Assembly: GCF_003352465.1 (NCBI RefSeq)
Contig: NZ_CP031153.1
Span: 1,912,465 to 1,976,464 of the forward strand
From: Kordia sp. SMS9
GTDB lineage: Bacteria > Bacteroidota > Bacteroidia > Flavobacteriales > Flavobacteriaceae
DNA: 64,000 nucleotides
Direction: 5' to 3'
Positions 45,132-53,909 of this stretch are shown one piece after another (within the stretch, counting starts at the first letter, position 1; the number at the start of each line of letters is the position of its first letter). The notes under the pieces were generated by a model. The model was not told the DNA's origin. It searched no databases and saw only the letters and a list, made by a program, of their open reading frames with translations. Both the position numbers and the translations under genes were made by a program.

Positions 45132-46394
45132 ATGAAATTTATATTTACAAGAGATACTTGGCAAGAAATCTTCGGAACGATTCGCAAAAACAAATTGCGA
45201 ACCGCCATCACAATCATTGGTGTTTTTTGGGGAATTTTACTCTTTGTGGGATTGCAAGGTGCTGCAAAAGGAATGGAAAACGGATTTGATTATACGTTTA
45301 AAGACTTAGCTACAAATAGTATTTTTCTTTGGGGACAACAAACAGGAATGCCGTACGGAGGTTACAACCGAAATCGCGGAATTCAGCTAGAATTAAGTGA
45401 TACCTACCGAATTGCCAATCAAGTAGAAGGTGTACAATTTGTAGTGCCACGAAATGCCAAAGGAATATTTGGTGGCGCTGCGCCATTAGTAGTCAATGAT
45501 ATGAAATCAGGAAACTACAAAGTATTTGGAGATTATCCAATCATCGACAATGTATCGAGAAAAAAACTGAGAAAAGGACGTTTCTTAAACCAAAAAGACA
45601 TTCAAGACAATCGAAAAATATGTGTGATTGGTGAACGTATTGAAAAAGAATTATTTAAAAAAGATGAAAATCCTGTCGGGAAATACATAAAAATAAGCAA
45701 CATTTATTTTCAAGTAGTGGGCGTGTACAAACGAAACAATACGGACTTCTTTGAAGGTGATAATTCCATCTTCATTCCATTTACCACGTTCAAAAAAGTA
45801 TTCAACACCGGAAATAGAATCGGTTGGATGGTCATTGCAGGATATCCCGCAGAAGACATTGTTGCTATTGAAGAAAAAACAAAAGAATTGCTCAAAAGAA
45901 GATACACGGTACATCCAAACGACGAAAGAGCTTTTGGTGCAGCAAACTTTGGCGAAATGTTTGGTAAAGTCACAGGGTTTGTCAAAGGACTAAAATTTAC
46001 AGCATTAATTGTTGGAATTGCCACGATTCTAGCAGGCGTAATTGCCATTGGAAACATCCTATTAATTACAGTAAAAGAACGTACCAAAGAAATTGGAATA
46101 CGACGTGCATTAGGCGCAAAACCAAGCGAAATTCGCGGACAAATTATCTTAGAGTCTGTATTTTTAACCTTAGTAGCAGGATTGTTAGGAATGACCGTAG
46201 GCGGATTATCCCTATCAGTTTTAAACAATGTTGCTAAAACTTGGGACGATATTCCATTCATGAATCCAACGGTAAGTTTACAATACATCGGATTTGCCAT
46301 TGCCATCATGGTGATTTTAGGAACACTCATTGGACTGATTCCTGCGCAACGCGCGGTAAGTATACGACCCATTGAAGCATTACGAGAAGAATAA
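45132..46394 (+). CDS. MacB-type ABC permease (second of pair)
   Basis: A 420-residue permease homologous to the preceding one: N-terminal helix (about 18-40), periplasmic MacB_PCD domain with a Gly/Asn-rich stretch (GQQTGMPYGGYNRNRG), and C-terminal FtsX helices with KERTKEIGIRRALGAKPSEI and the end PAQRAVSIRPIEALREE. It lies 19 bp after the first permease and 32 bp before the adaptor gene. A long antisense reading frame across it is not a gene. Confidence 0.9.
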   Translation: MKFIFTRDTWQEIFGTIRKNKLRTAITIIGVFWGILLFVGLQGAAKGMENGFDYTFKDLATNSIFLWGQQTGMPYGGYNRNRGIQLELSDTYRIANQVEGVQFVVPRNAKGIFGGAAPLVVNDMKSGNYKVFGDYPIIDNVSRKKLRKGRFLNQKDIQDNRKICVIGERIEKELFKKDENPVGKYIKISNIYFQVVGVYKRNNTDFFEGDNSIFIPFTTFKKVFNTGNRIGWMVIAGYPAEDIVAIEEKTKELLKRRYTVHPNDERAFGAANFGEMFGKVTGFVKGLKFTALIVGIATILAGVIAIGNILLITVKERTKEIGIRRALGAKPSEIRGQIILESVFLTLVAGLLGMTVGGLSLSVLNNVAKTWDDIPFMNPTVSLQYIGFAIAIMVILGTLIGLIPAQRAVSIRPIEALREE

Positions 46395-46426
46395 TAACAT
46401 CAATCATAGACTAATTTAGCATACAA

Positions 46427-47575
46427 ATGAAGAAATTTTTAAAAATCCTATTACTAATTATACTGTTAGCAGGTGCATTTTTTGCAGGATCTTATTTTGT
46501 AAATTCAAATGAAAAGAATGTGGAAACTTTTGAAACGGCCACAGCTTTCAAAGCAACTATTGTTGAAAAAACGGTAGCTGCCGGAACTGTAATTCCAGAA
46601 GATGAAGTAGAAATAAAACCACAAATTTCTGGAATTATTGAAAAAATATTTGTGGAAGAAGGTGACAAAATTCAATCAGGTGACTTAATCGCGAGAGTAA
46701 AAGTTGTGCCAAACGAACAATCATTGAACAGTGCGAGAAATGGCATCAAAAATGCCCAAATTGTCTTAAATAACTCAAAAATTACCTACGACAGAAACAA
46801 AACACTTTTTGACAAAGGCATCATTTCGAGTCAAGAATTTGAGCGTTCGGAACTTTCTTATGATCAAGCAAAGCAGCAACTGCGAAATGCACAAAGTGAT
46901 TTGCAAATTATCAAAAAAGGTTCTGTAGGTGGTTCTGCGGCAAATACAAACATTAGAGCAACGGTATCAGGAACTATTTTAATCATTCCTGTAAAAGAAG
47001 GAGATCAGGTGATTGAAAGTAACAATTTCAACGCAGGAACGAGCATTGCTACCATTGCCGATTTAAGCAAAATGATCTTTGAAGGAAAAGTTGACGAAGC
47101 AGAAGTTGGAAAATTAAAGCCAAATTCTGAACTTACCGTAAACTTAGGAGCAATTGAAGACAAAGATTTTGATGCAAAACTTACGTTTGTAGCACCAAAA
47201 GGCGTGGAAGAAAGTGGTACGGTTCAATTTAAAATAAAAGCAGATGTTGCCTTAGATGAAGAATATTTTATCAGAGCAGGATACAGTGCCAATGCCACCA
47301 TTGAACTCGGTAAAAAGGAAGATATCTTAGTCGTGGATGAAGGATTGCTTCGATTTGATCCTAAAAATGACGACAAGCCGTATGTGGAAATTGAAAAAGA
47401 AGATCAAAAATTTGAGAAAAAATTTATCGAAGTAGGTATTTCTGACGGGAAAAATATTGAAATAAAATCTGGATTGACAGAAGAAGATAAAATCAAAATC
47501 TGGAACAAATTTGCCATCAAAAAAGACGAAATAAAAGAAGGAGACGGCGAAAGTGAAGATGAAACAAACGATTAA
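46427..47575 (+). CDS. Periplasmic adaptor (HlyD/MacA family)
   Basis: Membrane-fusion protein of 382 residues: N-terminal helix (about 5-24), a split biotinyl-lipoyl hairpin (VEIKPQISGIIEKIFVEEGD and TVSGTILIIPVKEGDQVI), an alpha-helical hairpin between them (about 90-160), beta-barrel and membrane-proximal domains, and a very acidic end (GDGESEDETND). It bridges the MacB-like permeases and the TolC-like channel encoded next to it. Confidence 0.9.
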   Translation: MKKFLKILLLIILLAGAFFAGSYFVNSNEKNVETFETATAFKATIVEKTVAAGTVIPEDEVEIKPQISGIIEKIFVEEGDKIQSGDLIARVKVVPNEQSLNSARNGIKNAQIVLNNSKITYDRNKTLFDKGIISSQEFERSELSYDQAKQQLRNAQSDLQIIKKGSVGGSAANTNIRATVSGTILIIPVKEGDQVIESNNFNAGTSIATIADLSKMIFEGKVDEAEVGKLKPNSELTVNLGAIEDKDFDAKLTFVAPKGVEESGTVQFKIKADVALDEEYFIRAGYSANATIELGKKEDILVVDEGLLRFDPKNDDKPYVEIEKEDQKFEKKFIEVGISDGKNIEIKSGLTEEDKIKIWNKFAIKKDEIKEGDGESEDETND

Positions 47576-47601
47576 AACCGAAAATTTATAACCATTCACA
47601 T

Positions 47602-47655
47602 GAAACATCCATTGCTAAAATGTAGTTACCTAACAGAACGATTTTAGGATGTTCC
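47602..47655 (+). other. Stem-loop between adaptor and TolC genes
   Basis: GAAACATCC (47602-47610) and TAAAAT (47616-47621) pair with ATTTTA-GGATGTTCC (47641-47655), leaving a 5-base bulge. There is no T run, so it may be an operon-internal processing or regulatory stem. Confidence 0.4.
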
Positions 47656-47686
47656 ATCTGACAACAAAAAAAATGTAAATTAACAG

Positions 47687-49018
47687 ATGAAAAAAGTATT
47701 TATCATTATAGTGCTCACCGTAGGCTGTTTGGCAACTGCGACTGCACAAAAAAAATGGACATTAAAAGAATGTGTCGATCATGCATTGGAAAATAACATC
47801 TCGATCAAACAATCATTGTTGGATCGACAAAGTTCAGAAATAGATAAAAATGATGCGGTCGGAAACTTTTTGCCAACGTTGAATCTTTCCGCTTCACATT
47901 CCTGGAATATTGGTTTGAGTCAGAACCCGTTAACGGGACAAATTGTAACGTCAACACAGCAAAACTCTAGTGGATCTCTTAATATTGGTGTAGATATCTA
48001 TAACGGATTACAAAATGTAAATAGACTACACAGAGCAAACTTGGCATTACTAGCCAATCAATATCAGTTAGATGATATCAAAGACAATACTTCGTTACAA
48101 GTTGTACAAGCCTTTTTGCAAATTCTATTCAACAAAGAATCGTTAAAAGTATTACAAACGCAATATGATGTTACTACAGCAGAATTGAACCGTACGAACG
48201 AATTGGTAAAAGAAGGTGTAGTGCCGCGTGGTGATGCCTTAGAAATTGAAGCCAATGCAGCAACACAAGAACAGCAAATTGTTAACGCTGAAAATAATTT
48301 GAGAATTTCTAAAATATCCTTAGCGCAATTATTATTGTTGACCGATTACGAAACGTTCGACATTGCGGAAGGCGATTATATGATTCCAGCAACAACCATT
48401 ATGAACAACACGCCACGACAAATCTTTGAAAAGTCATTGGAAGTGCGTAATGATGTAAAAATATCAGAAACCAATATTGAATTGGCTGAATACGATTTAA
48501 AAATTGCAAAAGGAGCTTTATTGCCAAGTCTTTCTGCTTTCTACGGATTCAGTACTACATATTTTAATAGTGAATTATTTAACACAGCACCATTCTTTGA
48601 TCAGGTGTCAGACAACAAAAACCATTCATTTGGTGTGCGATTAAACATTCCAGTTTTAAATGGTTTTCGTAACAGAAACAATGTGCGTCGTCAAAAAGTT
48701 AATATTGATCGCGCCAAGTTCAATTTAGAGCAAACTAAAATTAACTTAGAAGCCACAGTAAATCAAGCATATAATGATACAAGAGGCGCGTTAAAATCGT
48801 ATGAAGCCGCCGAAAAAACCCTAATAGCACGAAGAGAAGCACACAAATATTCTACCGAACGTTTCAATGAAGGCATGATGAACTCGTTCGATTTCAGTCA
48901 ATCAAAACAGCGATTGGAAAGCGCAGAATCAGACGTGGTTCGTACCAAATTCGACTATATTTTCCGTTTAAAAATACTAGAATTCTATTTTGGATTGCCG
49001 TTGACGGATTTCAAATAA
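47687..49018 (+). CDS. TolC family outer-membrane efflux protein
   Basis: A 443-residue exported protein (signal peptide about 1-20, ending ATAQ) with two repeated OEP halves; family stretches are WTLKECVDHALENNISIKQ at the N-terminus, GVRLNIPVLNGFRNRNNV in the second half and ERFNEGMMNSFDFSQSKQRL near the end. It forms the outer-membrane duct of the tripartite exporter encoded just upstream. The gap of 111 bp holds a stem-loop but no clear promoter. Confidence 0.92.
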   Translation: MKKVFIIIVLTVGCLATATAQKKWTLKECVDHALENNISIKQSLLDRQSSEIDKNDAVGNFLPTLNLSASHSWNIGLSQNPLTGQIVTSTQQNSSGSLNIGVDIYNGLQNVNRLHRANLALLANQYQLDDIKDNTSLQVVQAFLQILFNKESLKVLQTQYDVTTAELNRTNELVKEGVVPRGDALEIEANAATQEQQIVNAENNLRISKISLAQLLLLTDYETFDIAEGDYMIPATTIMNNTPRQIFEKSLEVRNDVKISETNIELAEYDLKIAKGALLPSLSAFYGFSTTYFNSELFNTAPFFDQVSDNKNHSFGVRLNIPVLNGFRNRNNVRRQKVNIDRAKFNLEQTKINLEATVNQAYNDTRGALKSYEAAEKTLIARREAHKYSTERFNEGMMNSFDFSQSKQRLESAESDVVRTKFDYIFRLKILEFYFGLPLTDFK

Positions 49019-49020
49019 AA

Positions 49021-49248
49021 ATGAGCAGGTCTTACAAAAAGATAAAAATACGAGGAATTACCACAGCAACATCCGAAAAGAAAGATAAACGCGCGGCAAA
49101 TAGAAAGCTTCGAAGAATTATAAAGCAAAAAAATATTCTAGAAGAAACAGTATTGCCAAAATTACGTGAAATTTCAAATGTTTGGGCTTTTGATAAAGAC
49201 GGTAAAATTTATGATGCGGAAATGATTGAAAAAGAACTTCGAAAATAA
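49021..49248 (+). CDS. Conserved small basic protein
   Basis: A 75-residue, Lys/Arg-rich soluble protein (MSRSYKKIKIRGITTATSEK, then KRAANRKLRR and a helical end). I do not recognise a function. It begins 2 bp after the tolC-like stop and ends at a terminator, so it is the last gene of the exporter operon. High basicity hints at nucleic-acid contact, but this is weak. Confidence 0.65.
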   Translation: MSRSYKKIKIRGITTATSEKKDKRAANRKLRRIIKQKNILEETVLPKLREISNVWAFDKDGKIYDAEMIEKELRK

Positions 49249-49262
49249 CAACTACAACACAC

Positions 49263-49302
49263 AAAAAGCATCCATACTTTCAAAAAGGTTGATGCTTTTT
49301 TT
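49263..49302 (+). terminator. Terminator of the exporter operon
   Basis: AAAAAGCATC (49263-49272) pairs with GATGCTTTTT (49291-49300) around an 18-base loop, followed by more T. The sequence TATTTTTG (49302-49309), a -7 match, follows at once and may serve tsaB. Confidence 0.75.
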
Positions 49303-49327
49303 ATTTTTGTGAAAAATTAGCAATCCA

Positions 49328-50005
49328 ATGGCGATACGATTATACTTAGAAACCTCCACGACGAATTGTTCGGTGTGTTTGGCGAATGACAATGACGTTT
49401 TATACTTCAAGGAAGAAAACGACAAAAACTATTCGCATTCTGAAAAGTTGCACGTATTCATTAAAGAAGCGTTGGAAACGGCAAACATTCAAGCAACTGA
49501 TTTAGACGCCGTGGTTGTTGGAAAAGGTCCAGGATCGTACACAGGATTGCGCATTGGCGTGTCGGCAGCCAAAGGATTGTGTTTTGCTTCCGATATACAA
49601 TTGCAAGCAATTGAAAGTTTAGAAATTTTAGCACGTGCTATCGCTGTGGCGGATGGTTTCATAGTTCCGTTATTGGATGCGCGACGCATGGAAGTGTATT
49701 CGGCAGTATTTGACACAAACTATCGTCAAATCAGAGAAACGCAGGCAGAAATCATTACAGAAGCTTCTTTTGGAGATGAATTAGCCAAAGGAAAAGTACA
49801 TTTCATCGGAAACGGCGCAGAAAAGTGCAAAGGCATCATTACGCATGAAAATGCTGTTTTTTATGATGAAATATACTTTCCATCTACAGAAAAAATGATT
49901 CCCATAGCAATGGAAAAGCATCAAAACAATGACTTTGAAGATGTCGCTTATTTTGAACCGTATTATCTAAAAGATTTTGTCGTAACAAAATCTAAGAAAA
50001 AGTGA
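49328..50005 (+). CDS. tsaB: tRNA threonylcarbamoyladenosine biosynthesis protein TsaB
   Basis: Partner of TsaD in forming t6A37 in tRNAs that read ANN codons; an ASKHA-fold protein without its own catalysis. The 225-residue protein shows the family pattern LYLETSTTNCSVCL at the start and VVVGKGPGSYTGLRIGVSAAKGL near 60-85. The length is normal. A -7-like TATTTTTG lies 18 bp before the ATG. Its stop overlaps the next start (GTGA). Confidence 0.94.
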   Translation: MAIRLYLETSTTNCSVCLANDNDVLYFKEENDKNYSHSEKLHVFIKEALETANIQATDLDAVVVGKGPGSYTGLRIGVSAAKGLCFASDIQLQAIESLEILARAIAVADGFIVPLLDARRMEVYSAVFDTNYRQIRETQAEIITEASFGDELAKGKVHFIGNGAEKCKGIITHENAVFYDEIYFPSTEKMIPIAMEKHQNNDFEDVAYFEPYYLKDFVVTKSKKK

Positions 50006-50682
50006 GGAAGCTACTTATAATCATATCAGCATTGCTCTGTGTAAGTTGTTTTTTTTCAACTTCTTGGGATGTTGAATTATGGGAACAAAAAATTGAAAAC
50101 TCTAACTATTCAATCTATAAGTTTGATGCTTGGGGCGGACGCGATTCACATGTGTCTGGAATGAAATTACTAAACGCTGCCGAAGGTTTTCAACAAAGTG
50201 ATGTGATGAGCGGACATCAAATTTCATATCTGACTTCAATTCCTAGTAAACATCAAATTGACGGAATATTTAGAGATAGAATTAGAGCTCGAGAAACACC
50301 GATTCCAAAAATAGCTGGTGCTATCAATACTATAAAAAGCTATGAAGATTTTAGTGGACGGAATAGCGAATGTTTATACAAAGCGTACACGTTTCAATCC
50401 TTTAAAGAAGATCGAGATCACATTACCTTCTATACAAACGAATCTAAATTTGTAGATGGAACAGATTACGATGAAATTACTGTTCCGAAAGGAAATATTT
50501 ATATAATGACCGACAGCACGAATACAATTGTAAAAAGAATTAATTGTGATCACGTGAAGTTTATAACAGATTCCGTTACTGCTGACATAAAAATATGTAT
50601 TGACAAAAAGTATTTTGAACCTAAACATGAGATAAAACTATCAGAATTCACAGATTACGGAATTTATAAACCTGTAAAGTAA
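50002..50682 (+). CDS. Lipoprotein of unknown function
   Basis: A 226-residue protein starting at GTG 50002, overlapping the tsaB stop by four bases. The signal peptide ends in a lipobox (LLCVSC, Cys16), so a lipoprotein is predicted. The mature part has no motif I recognise; it contains several beta-type stretches and Cys at FSGRNSEC, RINCDH and KICID. Neighbours give no functional hint; it may be lineage-specific. Confidence 0.6.
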   Translation: MRKLLIIISALLCVSCFFSTSWDVELWEQKIENSNYSIYKFDAWGGRDSHVSGMKLLNAAEGFQQSDVMSGHQISYLTSIPSKHQIDGIFRDRIRARETPIPKIAGAINTIKSYEDFSGRNSECLYKAYTFQSFKEDRDHITFYTNESKFVDGTDYDEITVPKGNIYIMTDSTNTIVKRINCDHVKFITDSVTADIKICIDKKYFEPKHEIKLSEFTDYGIYKPVK

Positions 50683-50748
50683 CCTGCTGCTGAAAATTTA
50701 CGCTGCGTTATTGAATGGTAAAAAACCGAATTAAAAAATAAATCACAA

Positions 50749-50775
50749 AAAAGCGACATCAACGATGTCGCTTTT
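50749..50775. terminator. Terminator between the lipoprotein and mscS genes
   Basis: AAAAGCGACATC (50749-50760) and GATGTCGCTTTT (50764-50775) pair perfectly around a 3-base loop. The longer T run is on the minus strand, so it mainly serves the convergent mscS gene. Confidence 0.88.
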
Positions 50776-50809
50776 CCAAACTATATTATTTTTAATTTCG
50801 TCTAACAGT

Positions 50810-51664
50810 CTAGCCTTCTTTCTGTATCTCAACACTGTGTGGATATGGAATTTCAATGCCAGCAGCATCTAATTCAATTTTAGCATGTTCTTGCATATAA
50901 AAATACACATCCCAATAATCATCTGTTTTTACCCAAGGACGAACTGCAAAATTTACTGAGCTGTCTGCCAATTCTAAAACGGTCACTGCTGGTGCAGGAT
51001 CTTTTAAAATGGTTTCATTATCAGTCATGATTTTCATCAAAACATCTTTTGTTTCCTTAATATCAGCATCGTATGACACACCAAAAACCAAGTCAATTCT
51101 TCGCGTTTCTTCAGCAGAATAGTTAATGATGTTCCCATTAGAAACCGCGCCATTTGGTAAAATAGCCAATTTGTTTTCTACGGTATTTAAGTGAGTGGTG
51201 AAAATTTGAATCTCCTTTACAGTTCCTAAAACGCCTTGTGCTTCAATAAAATCACCAATTTTATACGGTTTGAAAATCATGATTAACACGCCACCTGCAA
51301 AATTGGATAACGAACCTTGCAATGCCAAACCAATTGCCAAACCTGCGGCACCAATAATGGCAGCAAACGAAGTTGTTTCCACACCTAATTGCGATGCAAC
51401 AATGACAAATAATAAGATTTTTAGTGTCCAACTAATTAAATTGCCTAAAAATTTCTGCAATGTTGCGTCAATTCCACGTTTTTTCATGACTTTCTTAGAC
51501 ACACGTACAATCATCTTGATGATAAACAATCCAATGATTAAAATGGCAAGTGCAACGAGCACTTTCAATCCATATTCTACAATGATCCCTTGTAAGTCAA
51601 AATCTCCCAACCAGCCTGTTGCAGCATCATCTGTTGGAGTTTGTGTAGTATTTTCTGTTTGCAT
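50810..51664 (-). CDS. mscS: Small-conductance mechanosensitive channel (MscS family)
   Basis: Inner-membrane tension-gated channel that releases solutes on hypo-osmotic shock. The 284-residue protein has three helices (about 28-50, 70-92, 95-125), with the pore helix GAAGLAIGLALQGSLSNFAGGVLI, then the beta domain (YKIGDFIEAQGVLGTVKEIQIF) and the C-terminal alpha/beta vestibule. Length matches the short MscS class. It stands alone on the minus strand. Confidence 0.93.
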   Translation of the reverse strand: MQTENTTQTPTDDAATGWLGDFDLQGIIVEYGLKVLVALAILIIGLFIIKMIVRVSKKVMKKRGIDATLQKFLGNLISWTLKILLFVIVASQLGVETTSFAAIIGAAGLAIGLALQGSLSNFAGGVLIMIFKPYKIGDFIEAQGVLGTVKEIQIFTTHLNTVENKLAILPNGAVSNGNIINYSAEETRRIDLVFGVSYDADIKETKDVLMKIMTDNETILKDPAPAVTVLELADSSVNFAVRPWVKTDDYWDVYFYMQEHAKIELDAAGIEIPYPHSVEIQKEG

Positions 51665-51804
51665 ATTGTTAGTTTTTTATGATAGTGCAAAATTATAAAT
51701 TTGAACGTTTTGACTATAAATTTATCACACAATTTTCCATCCATCCATCAACAGTAAAAAAAACTGTTAAACGGCAGCATGTTCTTTTCTATCTGAATAA
51801 GGGA

Positions 51805-52176
51805 TTACATTTTTAAAAACATTCGCAATAAAATAACGATTAGTGCCAAAAATGCAGGTGTTCCTTGTACAATTAAAATACGCTTACTTTTGGTAGAATA
51901 AGCGCCATATAAAGCGGCAACACATACACAAATGATAAAAAATAAACTTACAGAAATATCTTTTGTGTACAAAGACCAAAACAATCCAGCAGCTAAAAAA
52001 CCGTTGTACAATCCTTGATTGGCAGCAAGTGTTTTCGTTTCTTCAGCAAAGGTTTTTGATTTCAATCCAAAAGTTTTCATGCCTTTTGGTGTTGTCCATA
52101 AGAACATTTCTATGTATAAAATGTATACGTGTTCTATCGCGACAAGCGCAATTAAAATAGTTTCTAAAGTTTTCAT
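51805..52176 (-). CDS. DUF1304 membrane protein
   Basis: A 123-residue membrane protein with four helices and the DUF1304 pattern: IEHVYILYIEMFLWTTP, LAANQGLYNGFLAAGLFW, and a C-terminal QGTPAFLALIVILL. The family role is unknown. It lies between dodecin and mscS on the minus strand with 119 bp to the dodecin gene, so it may have its own promoter. Confidence 0.85.
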   Translation of the reverse strand: MKTLETILIALVAIEHVYILYIEMFLWTTPKGMKTFGLKSKTFAEETKTLAANQGLYNGFLAAGLFWSLYTKDISVSLFFIICVCVAALYGAYSTKSKRILIVQGTPAFLALIVILLRMFLKM

Positions 52177-52245
52177 ATACGTGCACTTTGTAGGTGTTGT
52201 TAACTAGATAAGGTTAAGAAAAGATAGGAAAAATCTGCGAGTATA

Positions 52246-52278
52246 AAAAAAGCGTTCTCAAATGATGAAAACGCTTTT
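52246..52278 (-). terminator. Terminator of the dodecin gene
   Basis: On the minus strand, AAAAGCGTT pairs with AACGCTTTTT around a loop and is followed by a T run, 19 bp past the dodecin stop. Confidence 0.75.
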
Positions 52279-52296
52279 CTCAAATAGGTGTATTTG

Positions 52297-52497
52297 TTAT
52301 TTTACTTCAAACGTAAGTTTTAAGTTGACACGGTATTCAACAACAGCTCCATCTTGAACAATTGCACTCTGATCTTGTACATATACAGATTTAATGTTTT
52401 TTACTGATTTAGAAGCTTGTTTTACCGCTTTTGCTGTAGCATCTTCCCAACTTTTCTTTGAGTTTGAAAGCACTTCTATTACTTTTAATACTGCCAT
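52297..52497 (-). CDS. Dodecin family flavin-binding protein
   Basis: A 66-residue cytoplasmic protein with the full dodecin pattern: VLKVIEVLSNSKKSWEDATAKAV, then SVYVQDQSAIV and VEYRVNLKLTFEV. Dodecins form hollow dodecamers that bind riboflavin or FMN and buffer free flavin. Single gene with its own terminator. Confidence 0.93.
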   Translation of the reverse strand: MAVLKVIEVLSNSKKSWEDATAKAVKQASKSVKNIKSVYVQDQSAIVQDGAVVEYRVNLKLTFEVK

Positions 52498-52570
52498 AAT
52501 TTATGTTTTTTAAGGTTAAAAAAATTTACTTATCAAATTACGGCAATTCCAACAATTAAAAAAGTGTTTT

Positions 52571-53476
52571 TTATCCATTTATGGCAACAACTTCGTTGAT
52601 TTGCCCTTTTAATAGGTTCTTTAACGTATTTTCGATACCACTTTTCAATGTCATGGTAGATGATGGACAACCACTACAAGCTCCTTGCAATACTACTTTT
52701 ACGACTTTAGAAGATGGATCGTACGAATCGAACATAATATTTCCGCCATCGCTGGCAACGGCTGGTTTAATGTATTCTTCTAAAATATTGATGATTTCTT
52801 TTGAAATATCGTCTAAAGCTTCATAACTTTCGTCTGAGATTTCTACTTTTTCCTTTTGTTCCGCTGGAATGTCTGCTGAAATAATTTCTTTTCCTTCGTG
52901 AATATAATTGCGGATGAATTCGCGAATTTCCATCGTAATATCATTCCATTCCACCATATCGTACTTGGTGATAGAAATGTAATTTTTATCAATAAAGATT
53001 TCTTTGACAAATGGAAAGTGAAAGAGCGCTTGTGCTATGGGCGCATATTTTGTTTCGTCAATATTTTTAAATTCAAAAATACGATCGACAATCTTTTTAT
53101 TGGCTACAAACTTCATCACCGTTGGGTTTGGTGTACTTTCCGCATACACGCTTACAGGAACTGCTTTTTTAGGCGTCGCAGATTCGCTGATGATTTCCTT
53201 TCCACTGTTGATATATTCTTGAATCTGATCGGCAACTTCTTCCTGTACAGCTGACCAAGTAACAATATTGTAACGCTCAATAGCGATAAAATTTCCAGAA
53301 ATAAAAATGGTTTTTACAAATGGTAAATAAAATAATTGCTGGGCTAAAGGAGAATCTTTGGCGTCGTCAATATTTTTAAATTCATAACTATTGTGTCGTG
53401 TTAAAAACGTACTTGCCTCAAATTTTATAATCGCAGGATTACTTGTTTTTTCTATTTGTATCGTAATACCACTCAT
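52571..53476 (-). CDS. Nfu/NifU-like iron-sulfur scaffold with two N-terminal Nfu domains
   Basis: Iron-sulfur cluster carrier of 301 residues. Two copies of the Nfu N-terminal domain (about 1-95 and 105-200) share FKNIDDAKDSPLAQQLF-like and NIDETKYAPIAQALF segments; the C-terminal NifU domain (about 220-301) holds the cluster-binding CSGC at 267-270 in GACSGCPSST. One domain would be the usual plan, so this protein has a duplicated accessory part. It is a stand-alone gene on the minus strand. Confidence 0.9.
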   Translation of the reverse strand: MSGITIQIEKTSNPAIIKFEASTFLTRHNSYEFKNIDDAKDSPLAQQLFYLPFVKTIFISGNFIAIERYNIVTWSAVQEEVADQIQEYINSGKEIISESATPKKAVPVSVYAESTPNPTVMKFVANKKIVDRIFEFKNIDETKYAPIAQALFHFPFVKEIFIDKNYISITKYDMVEWNDITMEIREFIRNYIHEGKEIISADIPAEQKEKVEISDESYEALDDISKEIINILEEYIKPAVASDGGNIMFDSYDPSSKVVKVVLQGACSGCPSSTMTLKSGIENTLKNLLKGQINEVVAING

Positions 53477-53909
53477 GGTTTCAATTTTTTTACAAAAGTA
53501 ACCATTATCGTTGTATTCTGTGAATGAGTTGGGTAAATTATGTTGTTATCGAGGTGACTTTGATAGAAATTTATTTTTTGTGTTAAAATAATTAGTAATT
53601 ATTTACGTTTTTAATAAATTAACAGCCGAAACGAAATCATACACAATGTAGGTTTTGTTGAAACGGGTTTTATTACGAGAAACAACAATAATAAATTTAG
53701 ATAAGCATGAGTTACTTATCAAATAATTTATATATTTGACCAAATGTGTGGTAATTTAAGCTATGAAAATACATATTTAAAAAAAGTATTGCATAAAACT
53801 AACTGAAACACAATTAATTAAGCCTCGTTATCAAATAAATAAGTTGCATTGAATTTCGATACGACCAAAAATTCGTGTCGATATTTTTTTCACAAAAAGA
53901 TAAACACTA
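53477..53909 (+). promoter_or_regulatory. 433-bp intergenic region with promoter-like and terminator-like signals
   Basis: Upstream of the PorP/SprF gene. TATATTTG (53731-53738) matches TAnnTTTG; a hairpin with T run follows at 53856-53890, 20 bp before the ATG. The 120 bp between have only a 5-codon ORF. The first part (53477-53730) is very AT-rich and shows nothing I can name. Confidence 0.4.
53856..53890 (+). terminator. Terminator-like hairpin just before the porP-type gene
   Basis: TCGATACGA (53856-53864) pairs with TCGTGTCGA (53873-53881; one G-U) around an 8-base loop and is followed by TAT and seven T. It would end a transcript from 53738 after about 140 bases, or act as an attenuator for the gene that starts at 53910. 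Confidence 0.6.

Noticed and set aside
45710..46372. Long antisense open frame (220 codons) across the second ABC permease
   Set aside because: It is fully contained in a well-conserved gene; codon bias in the sense frame explains the lack of antisense stops.
53764..53781. Five-codon ORF (MKIHI) in the leader of the porP-type gene
   Set aside because: Too short to tell from chance in AT-rich DNA; noted only as part of the leader.
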